A DNA stretch of 64,000 bases from Liolophura sinensis (GCF_032854445.1 NC_088295.1:83124644-83188643), one strand, 5' to 3'; counted from the stretch's first letter, positions 24,201 to 36,095 are shown. Translations and numbers: made by a program. The notes: generated by a model from the letters alone, not told the origin.

Positions 24201-26303
24201 ATGGGAACATCACTGGGTACGTACATATACAAGATGAGCACAAAATTCCACTCTGTATTCACATTCAGTTTAATAAGTTCAAATGTACACCATCTACACT
24301 CAAATAGCAATCTGTCAATTGTAATAGAAAGGTTCTTGTCTGAATGAAGCCAGAATATATTCTGTTATTATAACAAAATACTGAGTCATATTCAAGAACC
24401 TGATCTAATACAGTCTTTATGCTGAGTAAATAGAATATGTGTGCTATATTTAACATAAAAATCTGCTGCAGTGAAAGAATGATCTGCTGCAATAACAGAA
24501 TACATTCTATCATTACTCAGACATCGCATTTTTTCTAAACCGAAGATTATTTTTGAGTGTCTGTAGTGCGGACCACTATACCCCGTAATTAGTCAGGGAT
24601 TTGCTCCAGCTGTTTTGTTGCTTAAGGCTTTCACTCCCTGTCTGTGAGCACTTGGTCCGAATTTATTTATTTATTTCATTGTTGTTTATATTCAGGAATT
24701 ATTATTGTATGTGTGGTTTGATAAAGATCGAATATGTATATATAACTCGTACACACCAATATTTACGAATTGGGTACATTGAGAGCGTTTGTCTTAACCC
24801 TGATGCTGGCCTTTTGTCTCGCTTGATGAAGGCATTCCACCTATTCAACGCTTCACAGCAGGAACCTCGCTATGGCTTGACATATGACTCTCACATAAAA
24901 AAGGGATATAAATTAATCTTATAGCGCCACTTCCTTGAGGTCGTCTGCATACTGTAGCTCCACTCAACCGTCAATGCAGGGCCAGGCCTAGCATTGACAT
25001 TTTTTACACTCATGATAAAATATAATAGCCACAGGAAACGAATGACTATAAATCTGGCTAGAGGGTGCATATGCTGGTGTGTTGACTGTTTTTGTAGAGA
25101 AGAACCACTAACTTAAAGCTCTGTGTATAGTCAACTGTTGTACATGTATGTGGCCTTGCTTGACTATAGGTCCAGGAAATAACACTGATGCCTCCTCACC
25201 TCTTTGAAATAACCGAACTGCCCCGAGCCTGGCCATTTCAACGCAAAAATTTGGATACTGGAACGGTTATGAGCCAATACTTAAAGCTAGTAGGACTGCT
25301 TATACCAAGAGGTCAAACTTCAAATAACATTTCTGTAGAACTGAAAATAAAAATTTATTGGACAACATTGTCACACCCGGTAACACCAGATTACAGAAAA
25401 TTAAAATCTCAAACTGTGTATACCGGTACTTAATTTACGAACAGTGTGACACATGGTATAACAGTGCATTTGCCCCTTTTGCCAGCGGACAGTGTATCCC
25501 ATGCTTTTGACACACTGGTGCCTGGATATTTCTTAACATAGGATCCGTCATCGACACAGTGACCCATTTACATAACCATCTTGTGTCCTCATTCAAGGAA
25601 GAGGCACGTATGCTCTATAATTTTACACTGCCAGTCAACGACACTGTATCCCACTGATTTTATCTGAATGGAAAGACAGTTTATCCAGTGAATTAATGAA
25701 TGATTATGGCTTAACGCCACGTTGGCAATATTAATCGTGGCGAGGTTTATGCAATGAAATGGACGCTATGTTTTTTTTTTCTATTATAGTTAATTTCTCT
25801 TTCTGGAGGGCATGCTAAAAGAAAGCAAAATGTTTATAAATGCGTGTCCCACAAATGAACACAGTTTGTGGGCTTAAATAAAAAAATGACCACTGAAACT
25901 TCACAAGCCTAGCGATACCTTGATTTGCCGCGAAGCTTCAGGTATTGTGGAGACACAAATGGCCTGGTTTTTTTTATTACTTTTGACGTAATAGAACGCG
26001 CAGCTTCTAAGCGTTATTTTCTTTATTTTGGTATCCTTTTATCACATCTGGTTATACTTTTTATATTCTCCTCAGATCTACTGGCTGGGACCTATCTCCG
26101 GTGGGCTAACTGGAGCCCTGCTTTATAAATACGTTTTCGCAATGAATGCATCCTTCCAAGAGGCAAAGGGGTGTATCACTGGGTCCGGGTCCTACGATTC
26201 TGTCGCTGTGGTAGAGAATGAAGACAACAACGAAGATACTTCCGATTTGTATCCTGGAAACGATAAGAAGAAAATCTCTATGGAGATTGTATCTTCAATT
26301 TGA
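21273..26303 (+). CDS. Aquaporin / MIP-family channel (three exons, 305 aa)
   Basis: Exons 21273-21881, 24136-24216 and 26076-26303 join in phase 0. The protein has the six membrane spans and two half-helices of the aquaporin fold: span 1 (about 38-61), span 2 plus first NPA (NPALS, residues 96-98), span 3 (about 114-134), span 4 (about 151-170), span 5 (about 186-203), second NPA (GMNPARQFGP, 212-214) and span 6 (about 231-251). A polar, acidic, then lysine-rich C-tail follows. It should conduct water or small neutral solutes across a membrane. By eye alignment with AQP1, the aromatic/arginine filter residues F, H, C, R become S76, I200, G209 and R215, a wider and less polar-aromatic filter, and the usual mercury-sensitive cysteine is absent. 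Loop A is rich in His and Pro. The chosen ATG is the first in frame; the ATG at 21342 is an alternative start. An AATAAA at 27113 is a possible polyadenylation signal. Confidence 0.9.
24338..24522. mobile_element. MITE-like element with terminal inverted repeats, copy 2
   Basis: The left end (gtctgaatgaagccagaata...ttctgttatt) matches the reverse complement of the right end (gtctgagtaatgatagaatg...ttctgttattg) over about 33 bp. It lies in the second intron of the aquaporin gene and is related to the copy at 16415-16575. Confidence 0.75.
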
Positions 26304-27112
26304 TAGATACACACGCTGTGGGACTGTACATCTACAGGCTGCAATACTTTCAAGAACACGATCTATATAAGCTATAGGTACGGCATCTTCCATAGGTAAC
26401 CATTATTGTGTTACTGATTGGCCATACTCCGTCAACCAGGAAGTGGCTTTGGTATTCATATGCAATTTACCTGTATTATGTGAGAGCAACCACTTTCTTG
26501 TATGTACATGACAATCAGCCAGGGTAAGGATATGAACAGACATAGCCCTTTCACCCATATAGTGGTAGTGGCTCAGGCCAGGTCAGAATATGTAGCGGTG
26601 TGTCTAAAGCGTCATAGCTTGTAGCGGTAGAGGAGGACAGCGAGATTTTCAGGAGTACATCGCTGGTGCATTCTTTACAAACGCGGCCAGACCCTGTTTG
26701 ATATGTTTAGAAATGGTCAATGCTGCAACCAAATGTGACAACATATTCATTAACCAATCCCCAACCATAACTATTTGTTTGGGGTTGTTTTCGTGCTCTT
26801 GAGAACTGCAAATAGGCCGCATAAGAGTTATTGACATCTACCTTTCTGACAACTTAGTGAAGCGCACACCTTTCGTTAAACGTAGTGAATGCTTGAATGA
26901 TGCAATATGCCCTTTTCGGTATATATATGACCTGTAAATAATTGTTACATATATTGTTATGAGAGGATATCAAAATGACCAGTCAATTTGCGACAGAACA
27001 CCTGTATACAAGCTCGAGAAAAACACACGCAAAAATCACTATTTTACGAAAATAATGTTAACACTGTTCTGTTTTGTAAATGAGGTTTATTGTTTTCAAA
27101 CTATGTGCACAG

Positions 27113-27118
27113 AATAAA
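27113..27118 (+). terminator. Possible polyadenylation signal of the aquaporin gene
   Basis: An AATAAA hexamer 810 bp after the stop codon. It is one of few canonical hexamers on this strand before the convergent gene begins, but the assignment is tentative. Confidence 0.35.
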
Positions 27119-27704
27119 TATTTTGTTATATGTACACCGATAAAAACATTCTTGTATTATTAATGCTCTTAACAATACATTTGCACGAAAATGTGATATT
27201 CCATCTATTTAAGACAAAAAATATAAACAAAGCCATTTCAGAAGAGGAGTCCATACAGATCTAATGGTACATGGCCTTCCTTTAAATTCTTACCTGCTTG
27301 GTAATTCTATAAAATCCCCTTTTAATCCGGAATTCTTACGAGGGTATGGGATATGCCAGTTTAGCGAAACCGGAAATGCTATGTCGCGTCACCCGTGTTC
27401 TACGCTCTTCAGTGTTAAAGGCGAGACACTCATTTGTAGTTCGAAGTGCGGTCCCCCCTTGTCATTACACGCGAAGATCACGCATTGTGGCCTCCTGCTT
27501 GAGACTCTCGCAAATATTGCCGAACGTATTCCACTACCACTTCCTCGTTGAAAATATCTTTACAGTATAATCAGAATTTTCTCGTAAATCAGAAGGAAAA
27601 CAGCTGATTTAACACTACTTCTAAAGGCAAAATGGTGAACTAGGAACGGGTGACGTCACAACGGAATAGCTCTTCTCAGGCATACCCCTTACAGCTTATG
27701 TGTC

Positions 27705-28060
27705 ATTCTTTATCTTTCGCTCTGCATCCCTGCCACCAATAGACAACCTTGAGCTTTGGAGCCTGTGAGATGCACGTAGGCTTTAGGCTTAGCCTCATCA
27801 CTCAACTCCTCCCTCCGAACTATTTAGTCAGCGTTCATCAAAAAAACCTGTTTCAGGTGTTGGTTAGAATCATATTGTACACACTTTAGATAGAAAGAAA
27901 GAATGCATATAAGCCATTATTAGAGGCAACCGTTGAGACTGATTGTTTGTGTTTTCTGACGTCATTTCCTGCCTCATCACCGTGATCCTAGTGACCTCGG
28001 CGTTGTTCAAGATTTCTGTGCAAAATTTGCCATTCGTGGCAGTGATGTAAAGCGAAAGAT
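27705..28060. repeat. Diverged inverted repeat
   Basis: The stretch 'ttctttatctttcgctctgc' onward to 'ccaccaatagacaa' (about 27707-27747) is similar to the reverse complement of about 28017-28058 (ctctctatctttcgctttac...). Identity is roughly 80 percent by eye over about 40 bp, with a spacer of about 270 bp. It may be a decayed fold-back element. Confidence 0.45.
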
Positions 28061-29295
28061 AGAGAGCGATGTATGGGCTCTAAGGAGTACGCTTCTCCGG
28101 TGGTAGAAATATCTCGCCCTTGATTGGCTTAAGCCGAGAGCATGGGGGCCCGGTTATCTTACATCACAAAAATAAAAATTGACTTTTTTAAAAACTTTAT
28201 CGATACCACCATATACATATATACATTTGGTCTTGTGCTCTTCTTTTCTTTTAACAGTATTTACATAACGACCCTCATTTCAGCATATAATACTGGCTTA
28301 GTAGTCTAGGCCACTAGCCACTGAGCACTTGGTCACGTGCTCGCGAATACAACTCCAGTGGCTTCACGCTCCACCAGGAACCGTTCTTCTCAGCTACATC
28401 TTCACCCACACGCGTAGCATACGAGATATAAATGGAATGTTCTTAACTACGGCGTATAAACAAATCATTCTGATGGGTATAGGATAACCCAGAAGGCACC
28501 CCAATTTAGAGCGCAAACCTCCGACACAACAGAATGTAGAAATTCTAGCATTCCAATTCGGATCACTGCACAAATTTAACAGATTAATCCCTTTTATCAA
28601 GGCCAACCTGTGCATAAAACTTCATCCAACCTGCAAAACTTTTTGCTGCAAACTTGCCGACACACGCACAAATAGATCTAATCAAAAACATTACCTTCTA
28701 TGCGAAGGTACATGTTATAATCTAGAAGAACATCAATATATTCTGCACGTTCAAACTTTCATTTGCATGTATACGCCAAAAATGTATACCACAAATAATT
28801 GTTTCCCCAAATATCGGGCGTCATTGTAAATTTCTGGCGTACATACTTAGAAATCTCCCGTAAAACTCTATGCTACTCCTGCCTGTTTATCTGTCACTTT
28901 AAGAATAACTCGACCTTATCCAAAAATATTGTTCTCGTATGTAATCTGATTTTTGGTGTAACTGCAAAGTTTCTTGAAGCATGGAGTATAGTGCTGGCCT
29001 CTTTGGTAAACACATTTTTACCAACTTTGCGAAAACGTTTATACAAAGCAGCGAAGGTGTATGGTCAACGGAAAGGTCGTTCATTCGTTACTTCATTTGT
29101 CGCTTGAACATGTCACTTCATCACGGGAATGCAACGATCTTTCAGAAGACAGAGGCATGTTTTACAGCTGGTTCCAGAACAAATGTTGTATTGATAAGAC
29201 ATCACAAGATGTAAACTTATTCCACCTTGTGTGATTTCTACAAACTGTAGATCTACATAACAGCCCTATACAAGTTTCTGACTGCCGTATTAAAT

Positions 29296-32200
29296 CTACA
29301 TTACAGAGCATTTTTCTCCTTTCTGCGCTATCAGTTTCTCGTACTGTTTCACGTCCTCTATGTAAGAAAGAGGCGGCCATCTTTCCTTCTCTACGTGCTT
29401 TTTGTTTTCTCCGGTCAGATGCTTCCACTCCGGTCGATTCATAAAGGGTTCGTAGTTTGAAGCGATGAAATGAAGGCACCATTTAGACAGCTGACTAGCG
29501 TTATGCATCTGAAGTCAAACAAAAAAAAAAGAAAAATAAAGCATGTAGACTAAATATATCCCGCATCAATTCATTATATGGTGAATGTCTCCTGTTGTCA
29601 ACTTTTTTCATATATTTGACGGCTGTCTCGGTTATGGTTGGTGGGGGTGTGGTGTTGGTATGGTGGGGTTGCTAATGAAACGAGTTAAACCACTGCAACA
29701 CCAGTTACTGGAAAAATTTTCTTACTTAACGCCGTGGTCGAAATTTCCAAGAGTTTCATTCATGAATGAAAAGTTTCATTTTCGCATATTTGCCTCATAT
29801 ATCAAGTGTTGAAAATAATTTGCATTAGACAAAAATATGAATGTACTTACATCGGAAAAGTTGAGCAAGCCAATAACATCAATGTCAGCCTTCTCTATGT
29901 TTTGGATACACTTTTTATCCACCTCTTTGCTAATGTATAGTTCACACAAATTAACTAGACGTGGTTGACCATATTCGTCCGCTAAGGCAAGTAGTTCCAA
30001 TGCATCGCTGTCTTCAACTGGGGAATGATCCGTGTACAAATACTCCAAGAACGCAAGAAAACCCTCCATACTGATATCCGTTAGGCTTATCTACAAATTG
30101 AAGAGTTATAGCGATTGTTAAACTAGAATGATAAGACAAACAGGTATCCGTGAATTTCTCTCAATTTTATGACTTGTCCCTTAAACTCATTACCGTAAGT
30201 ACTGTTAGCCGTATCACAACGCTGGTGCAAAAAGAAAATATCGTTGAGAGTTATCTCCCTTCATGAGTTGGCCCGGTACCGTGAGAATGACGGATTCAGG
30301 TTTAACATCAGATGCAGACCAAAGCAAAACATTTTCTTCCACTGGTTCAGTCGCAAGCGACGTCTTGTTTTCATTTATTTTTTTTAAGTTAAATAAATTT
30401 TAATATTCTATTTTTGAGAAAGCATGACTATAAATGATCCAGCTTACCTTGCAGACATCCTGAGCAGTTTCTGAGAATCGACCACTGAACATAGCGGACA
30501 TCACCTCACATCTGGCGGCGAGGATTGCACGGTGGGCGTAAATCTGATCACCTGCAAATTGCTATAAAACATTTAACACACTTCCCAACGTTATTATTTA
30601 TTTTATTCACTGGATTCGTGTTTTACGCCTTACTCCAGAATATTTCATTTACATGTATATACGACGGAGGCCAGCATTATGGTGGGAGAAAAGTGGGCAG
30701 GGCCAGCAGGAAATTGACTATTATCTGCAAGTTGCTGGCAGACCTCCCAGGTACCTGATATTATTATAAGGCTCGCAATTGTGCCGACAAGCTACCTAGT
30801 AATTAAATGACAATACACAAAGTATATAGACACACGCCTGTACAGGTAAAAGGGTCATTAACAACATACTTGTGTGTTCTGATTTTTCAGGTTTGGTGCT
30901 TTGCTATGAATTTAAAATGAATTCACTGCATGTAACATTGATTGTTTTTTATCCATATCTTTAAAGGAGAGTGGACGCGCTATACCTTCAAATTTAAAGG
31001 AGAATGGACGCGCTATACCTTCAAATTTAAAGGAGAATGGACGCGCTATACCTTCAAATTCAAAGATAACGTCTGCTAGTGAGGACTGATTCAGGAAAAG
31101 CTCCTTCATCCTCTGTCCCGTCTCGTCGTTCAGAAATGTACCTATACTTGGGTTAAGGAACTCTTGCTCGGTTTGAAGGTTTGAGCAGATTGTTTCCAGC
31201 TGAGACAACTTGAAAATGTTGGCTACTCTGGCAAGTTCTATGATGCCCTCGTCTGAAATGTCGCTAGGCAGATCTGGAACTCCTACAGCAAAATCAATAA
31301 AGTTGTGTTCTTGTTAGAATGTACATGTATTGTGGAATATATTTGGAACCCAGAATGCTGTTAGCACATAAGAACCACTGTTTTCATTAACGAACCATGA
31401 GTGCTACACAGCCTCGTAGTTCTCGTTTTCAAGATCTTTCAAGAGCGAGACCCATGTGTATACTGTCTTAACATTTTATTTACAGGTACAAGCATTTAGA
31501 CTGGCAGTGACCTGACTTATTCTGACTTCCCTTCCAAAGGGAAACCACAGGAAAACAGGGAATTCTTGGCATAAATCTGTGTCTGGTTCAGCTGGAACTG
31601 GGCTAAATGTATGACTGTGTGTTTTTACGCCGTATTTTTTAACACATCACGGTCTGCCTTATCGACATGAGACGGATCAGCGACTGTTGGGTACAACCTG
31701 TAAATGGCTATAAAAATCAGTCAATTCTTGATGGATCAGCAAGTGGATACCCAATAATGATATATACCAGTGTAAAGAAACTCCAGGATGTGAACGAAAG
31801 TGGCGGCCTTGATGTCTGAGCAGATCTCAATACAGGTGTGACCGTGCTGATTGTCGGACTTCCGGTCGTATACTGCGGCTATACCTTCGACCCTCCCACA
31901 ATTCAGGTCTTCTAGTGTGAAGTTATAGCCAGCTTTGATCTCCTGTAGTTGGTTACTCTGAGAACGGGAATATATAGATCAAAACGCCTTGCCTGAATAG
32001 ATATACCGATATAGCACAACGATAAACTCTCCAATATATTTGAATGAAAGTATTAGTTTTACGCTCGCATAAAGCATACATATGGACTTATACACATAAG
32101 CATACAAATGTCCTAGACATTCCTTCCTTGGGTCTAGTTTCAATTGGATATGCTGGGTTATAACCTACATAACATTCTTTTCAAGCACTTTCAGGGCGTA

Positions 32201-35200
32201 TATGTTCAGTATTACCCGATGGCCAATTGTGTCCACCATACAGAGTGCACAATTTTCACAAGTTTTAATTGTTTATGGAACTTTATACATCTAATCGCTC
32301 GTTCAACATTCAAAACCAAGAAACCAACAAAAAAAAAAAAACAGACTGTGGAGTAAATAGCAAATGAAAAACATGCATTAGGAGAGCAATGTTAAACTTC
32401 AACAGTTAACAACACCCATCCGTTTTATCTAACCGTTATAACAACCCTTAGCTCCTCCATCTCTGTCATTCGCATTACCTCCTTGATCAGACGGCGTTTG
32501 TGTATATTTTGAAAGATCAGCCGAATAGAATTTCATCGTAGATTTGTTACCTTTACTCTGTAAGCCCAGGCGGTTTTCCGAACCAGTCTTCCTGATCGCC
32601 CTCACATAAGTGAAATATTCTTGAGTACCGGTAGTTATTCAGCTGATTGCTGTATATCTCAATACTCAAACAGTCTTCACTTATAAGATGGCGTATAGTT
32701 TTGGGGGAGGATCTTTGATAAACAACCGGCCTTTACCAAGTTACTGAACTTTACAACGTGTGCCGTACATGTACCATTGGGAACACCATCTTGATGTAAG
32801 ACGTTAGACTTGGCAGCGTTGTCGACAGTTTGTTGCCACCAAGGCCTGAAGAAATGAGAGCGAGAGAATCCACGAATTCCTTCCACGGCTGGAAAAGACC
32901 AAACCTTTTCACCATTCGGCCATGACCCGCTTCCTACGTGTTCGTGAACACTAGATAAACCATACGCTGCCCTTATCAAAATCAAATATTGTGGTTTGGG
33001 CCAGTTTTCTGCATGACTAACCTTCACAGAGGCCGAGATGCCAAAGATTCTGGAGAAGAATAGAGATGCCCCAGAAAGGATGATTTTGTGGGCATCTATG
33101 CAATGGACATCTTCGACAGTAAAAGTGACATCAGCGTGATGGGGTGATCTTAATAGGGCGTGGAACTCGTCAGCAAACACCGATGTCTCCACCTCAATCC
33201 AGGGAGCTTTGCCTGTAAAAATCAGTCATGAGTGTGAAACGGACTGGAATATAATAAGGCTTACATTCAGAATTACTTGTAGACATTAATTTGATTCCTT
33301 TGAGAAAGTAAATTAGACGACAATTGAAGAAAATCGGTTCTAAGGGCAACATTACAATAATTTTAAACAAGAAAGACTGTAAGAAAATGTATTTATCAAT
33401 GTGTTCTTTAAAAGAGACTTACTACACAATAAAAACAATAAAAACTTGATGCGGAAGGATAAATTGTCATTTAATCCCATCGAATTTTAGCCCATCTGAT
33501 GTTTTTTGAAAAAGCACTTTTACGGTCACATCTAGATCCCATGTAGAACTCTAGCTTAGTGAAAGAATGCCCAAGTTTTTTAACAAAGTCTGTGTGGTAA
33601 GCTGAAGTCTGAAAGCAGCATACAATCGTCAATTCAAACCGCCACATCATATACAGAGATTTGTATTTTTGTATTACACGATGGCGATACAGGAGGAACT
33701 TGCAAACTTACAGTCAATACAGCATGACATTTATTTATTTATTTCAGCGCTCTGTATCACTTGTCCGTGAGAGGAAGGTTACAGCTCTACCGTGATAGTC
33801 ACCGAGTTCAACATAGATTAATGCGGTAGATAAATGATTACTGCTTAAAAGTCATGTACGGAATAACCAAGTAATCGCCATATTGCGATAAAGTAACAAG
33901 CTCAAGAATGTTTTCCACCATAACATTGCTAATATGATGATATGGGTGGAGAGGGCTGGTCGTCATATATAGGAAACGTGAAGGTTATTTTTTTTATTAT
34001 TACACGATGGCAACCTTTTGCAGTTAGGACTTGTGTATCTCACCAGCTGGAGGCATCACAGGAGGCTGGGGACCCAACTTTTTCTTCCTTTTCTTCTTGG
34101 GGTCGTGGTTCAACACCTCTCTAATCTGAATAGATTACAACACAAATATTACTCAAGCCTAAATAAATCTTGCGGTATTGAGCGCTAAAACTTCTTACCT
34201 CCCACCATAACGCTGGCCGCCGTCATGTAAGTGAAATATTCTTAAGTACGGCGTAAAACACCAATGAAATAAATAAATAAATAAAACTGCATCTCGCACA
34301 CCTCAATGTGGAGCATCCAAAGGACCTGTTTTCTTGGTACGGGACACATTACATTGAAGGACATTACATCCCCTTGTAGCTTATTTCAATAACACTTGAC
34401 TGTGAAATAAAAACGAAACTAAAAATGTTAATAATATTAATAATGGACATGAAAAAAGTTACCATAAGGATATTAAAAGTTACTTTTCATTAAAGCATGT
34501 GAATATTACGATATTTTCTTACAGCATTGTCAAAGCAATCCTTCACTCCTTCCTGCGTTAACGCACTCGTCTCATAATAGGGCAAACCTAATTTATTCGC
34601 CATTTCTTTCCCTTCCTTGTATGTAACGATTCGACCATCGCTGCGTTCTGTTAGTCTTAAATCTGCGTAACAGAAAAGTGTTCATGTCACTGCACCAAGT
34701 CGTAAACCAGGAAAGTCACGCACAAAGTGAAATTCGTCATTTGCAAAATTCTCATCACAAACGGTAAAACTAATCTCCACCCTCAAAGCATTCCAAAAGC
34801 TATGCATGATATTTTGTTATTCTCCTCATATAGTAGGCCTATAAGTGGGTCACTCATTCGGGTGTTTGTAAGCTTATAAAAACATTCATGAGAGGGTCTG
34901 TACACAAGCACAGCAGCAAGAAGCAATGTGCTTTTATTATCATTTGGAACTCTTCCTTAGCTATCTGAACAATGAACCACTCAGCAGTTTTCAGTGATGT
35001 CTGAGAGTCTTGGAGAAACCTCAAGCATTCATTCATTCACTCATTCATTCAGATGCCGTGACTGTTACAAAACACAAAGAGACAGAAGCTGGTGAATAAT
35101 GCATTTTCTTTTACACTAATATTATCATACTGATAAGTTAACTTTCGCTTTTCTTTAATATACATAGAACAATTAATTAATCTATATAGGAGTGTGTCTC

Positions 35201-36073
35201 TAGCGCACGTATATCAGAGGTCACACAGCGAAGGCTAGATTCGAGCCAAAGCCTTCCCCAGGCGCCAATCACATGCGTCCATAATTATGTAGTTTACATC
35301 ACACTATATATGCGTATGATATGCTAAGGAACTCTTACCTTTCTTACAGCCCACGAGTATAACTGGTACTTTGGCTTTGTCGAAATGCTCCAATTCTGGC
35401 AGCCATTTTTCAGCTACGTTTGAGAGGGAGTTTCTGTTATCTATGGCGAAGCAGATGAGAAAAACGTCTGTTCCTGGATAGGCCAAGGGACGTAAGCGGT
35501 CATAATCTTCCTGGAAAAGACATACAGCCACTTGAGAGATAATGGAAGATATCTTCCCATTAAATAGTGCTAGACATTATGTGTAGAATTCTTTTTTACA
35601 AAGTGACGACCATTTTAATAATATTCAAATAACCAACAGGCTAGGCCTTTAACTCAGCTATACTCATATACTCTATATTGTTAGAAATTGTATAATTGTG
35701 TGGTTAATTATATCATCAAAATGAGGTGGGTCACTACGGGTACAAATGTATCCCATTTATAAATGTTTATAGTGTGTGCCAAGGCTACGAAGCTAAATGA
35801 CCTTGTCTGTAAAACACACACAAAATATACATGTAGTGTATTGGCGAGGAGTACATGGATTGATGCCTACAACAGCCCACCGTAACTTACCTGCCCCGCT
35901 GTATCCCAGAGCCCCAAGGAGACGGCTTTACCGTCCACCATCATCGAGGCAGAATAGTTATCAAACACGGTGGGAACATACTCGGACGGAAATGAACCGG
36001 TCGTATAGGAAATGAACAAGCAACTCTTCCCAACGCCTCCGTCCCCAACGCAGAGAAGTTTGATGTTCTGCAT
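29296..36073 (-). CDS. RacA/RhoBTB-like Rho GTPase with two BTB domains and CAAX box (581 aa)
   Basis: Ten coding exons (descending): 36073-35891, 35510-35339, 34662-34523, 34125-34044, 33212-33022, 31957-31768, 31282-31052, 30551-30448, 30090-29851, 29508-29296; every junction keeps phase. Residues 1-165 form a Rac-like GTPase: P-loop GDGGVGKS (10-17), switch [11 protein letters not shown], switch II DTAGQ (57-61), a CKKD guanine motif (116-119) and ETSAL (149-153). A basic and proline-rich linker (about 166-195) leads to a first BTB (about 200-320) with an internal insert, a second BTB (about 363-460) and the RhoBTB C-terminal region ([24 protein letters not shown]). The protein ends KCSVM, a CAAX prenylation signal. 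In the RhoBTB family the BTB domains bind Cullin-3 ubiquitin ligases, so a membrane-attached, GTP-regulated Cul3 adaptor is plausible (inference). Unlike human RhoBTB1/2 the GTPase motifs look fully canonical. The Rho insert helix after DLR is nearly absent. Confidence 0.92.
30590..30758 (-). mobile_element. SINE family A fragment in Rho gene intron 7
   Basis: Read on the minus strand, the family A body (tgccagcaacttgcag) leads into the conserved 3' end with 'ttctggagtaaggcgtaaaac' and an AATAAA-type tail. The head is missing. It has the same orientation as the host gene. Confidence 0.8.
30963..31061 (-). repeat. Three tandem 33-bp units spanning the exon 7 splice donor
   Basis: The units 31061-31029, 31028-30996 and 30995-30963 are almost identical; I saw only single-base differences. 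Each contains the sequence TTTGAAG|GTATAGCGCG. The family alignment suggests that the first donor (exon end 31052) is the normal one, but the same donor recurs with exon ends at 31019 and 30986. Because 33 is a multiple of three and no stop codon lies between, use of the second or third donor would add 11 or 22 residues ([11 protein letters not shown] type) just inside the second BTB domain. Confidence 0.9.
32565..32632 (+). mobile_element. SINE family A 3' fragment
   Basis: Only the end of the body and the 'aagtgaaatattcttgagta' block remain, inside the Rho gene intron 33021-31958, antisense to the gene. Confidence 0.7.
34196..34284 (+). mobile_element. SINE family A 3' fragment
   Basis: The copy retains 'cctcccaccataacgctggc', the conserved 3' end and an (AAAT)n tail. 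It lies in the intron between Rho gene exons 3 and 4, antisense to the gene. Confidence 0.85.
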
Positions 36074-36095
36074 CTAAACAAAAAAAAAAAAAACA
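36074..36095 (-). promoter_or_regulatory. 3' splice site placed directly before the Rho gene start codon
   Basis: On the minus strand a run of about 14 T followed by 'gtttag' abuts the ATG of the Rho gene with no bases between. Together with the donor at 38130 this indicates a non-coding first exon and an intron ending exactly at the start codon. Confidence 0.7.

Larger units (their letters stand above)
26304..29295. other. Convergent intergenic region between the aquaporin and Rho genes
   Basis: The 3' untranslated regions of the two converging genes are expected here. No further exon was supported. A diverged inverted repeat joins about 27705-27750 with about 28015-28060. Confidence 0.6.

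Noticed and set aside
26649-26837. Short open frame downstream of the aquaporin gene
   Set aside because: No conserved motif; falls in the expected 3' untranslated region and is on the opposite strand.
32677-33192. 171-codon open frame starting [14 protein letters not shown]
   Set aside because: Only the first part (Rho gene exon 5, ending 33022) is coding; the rest is read-through of the following intron.
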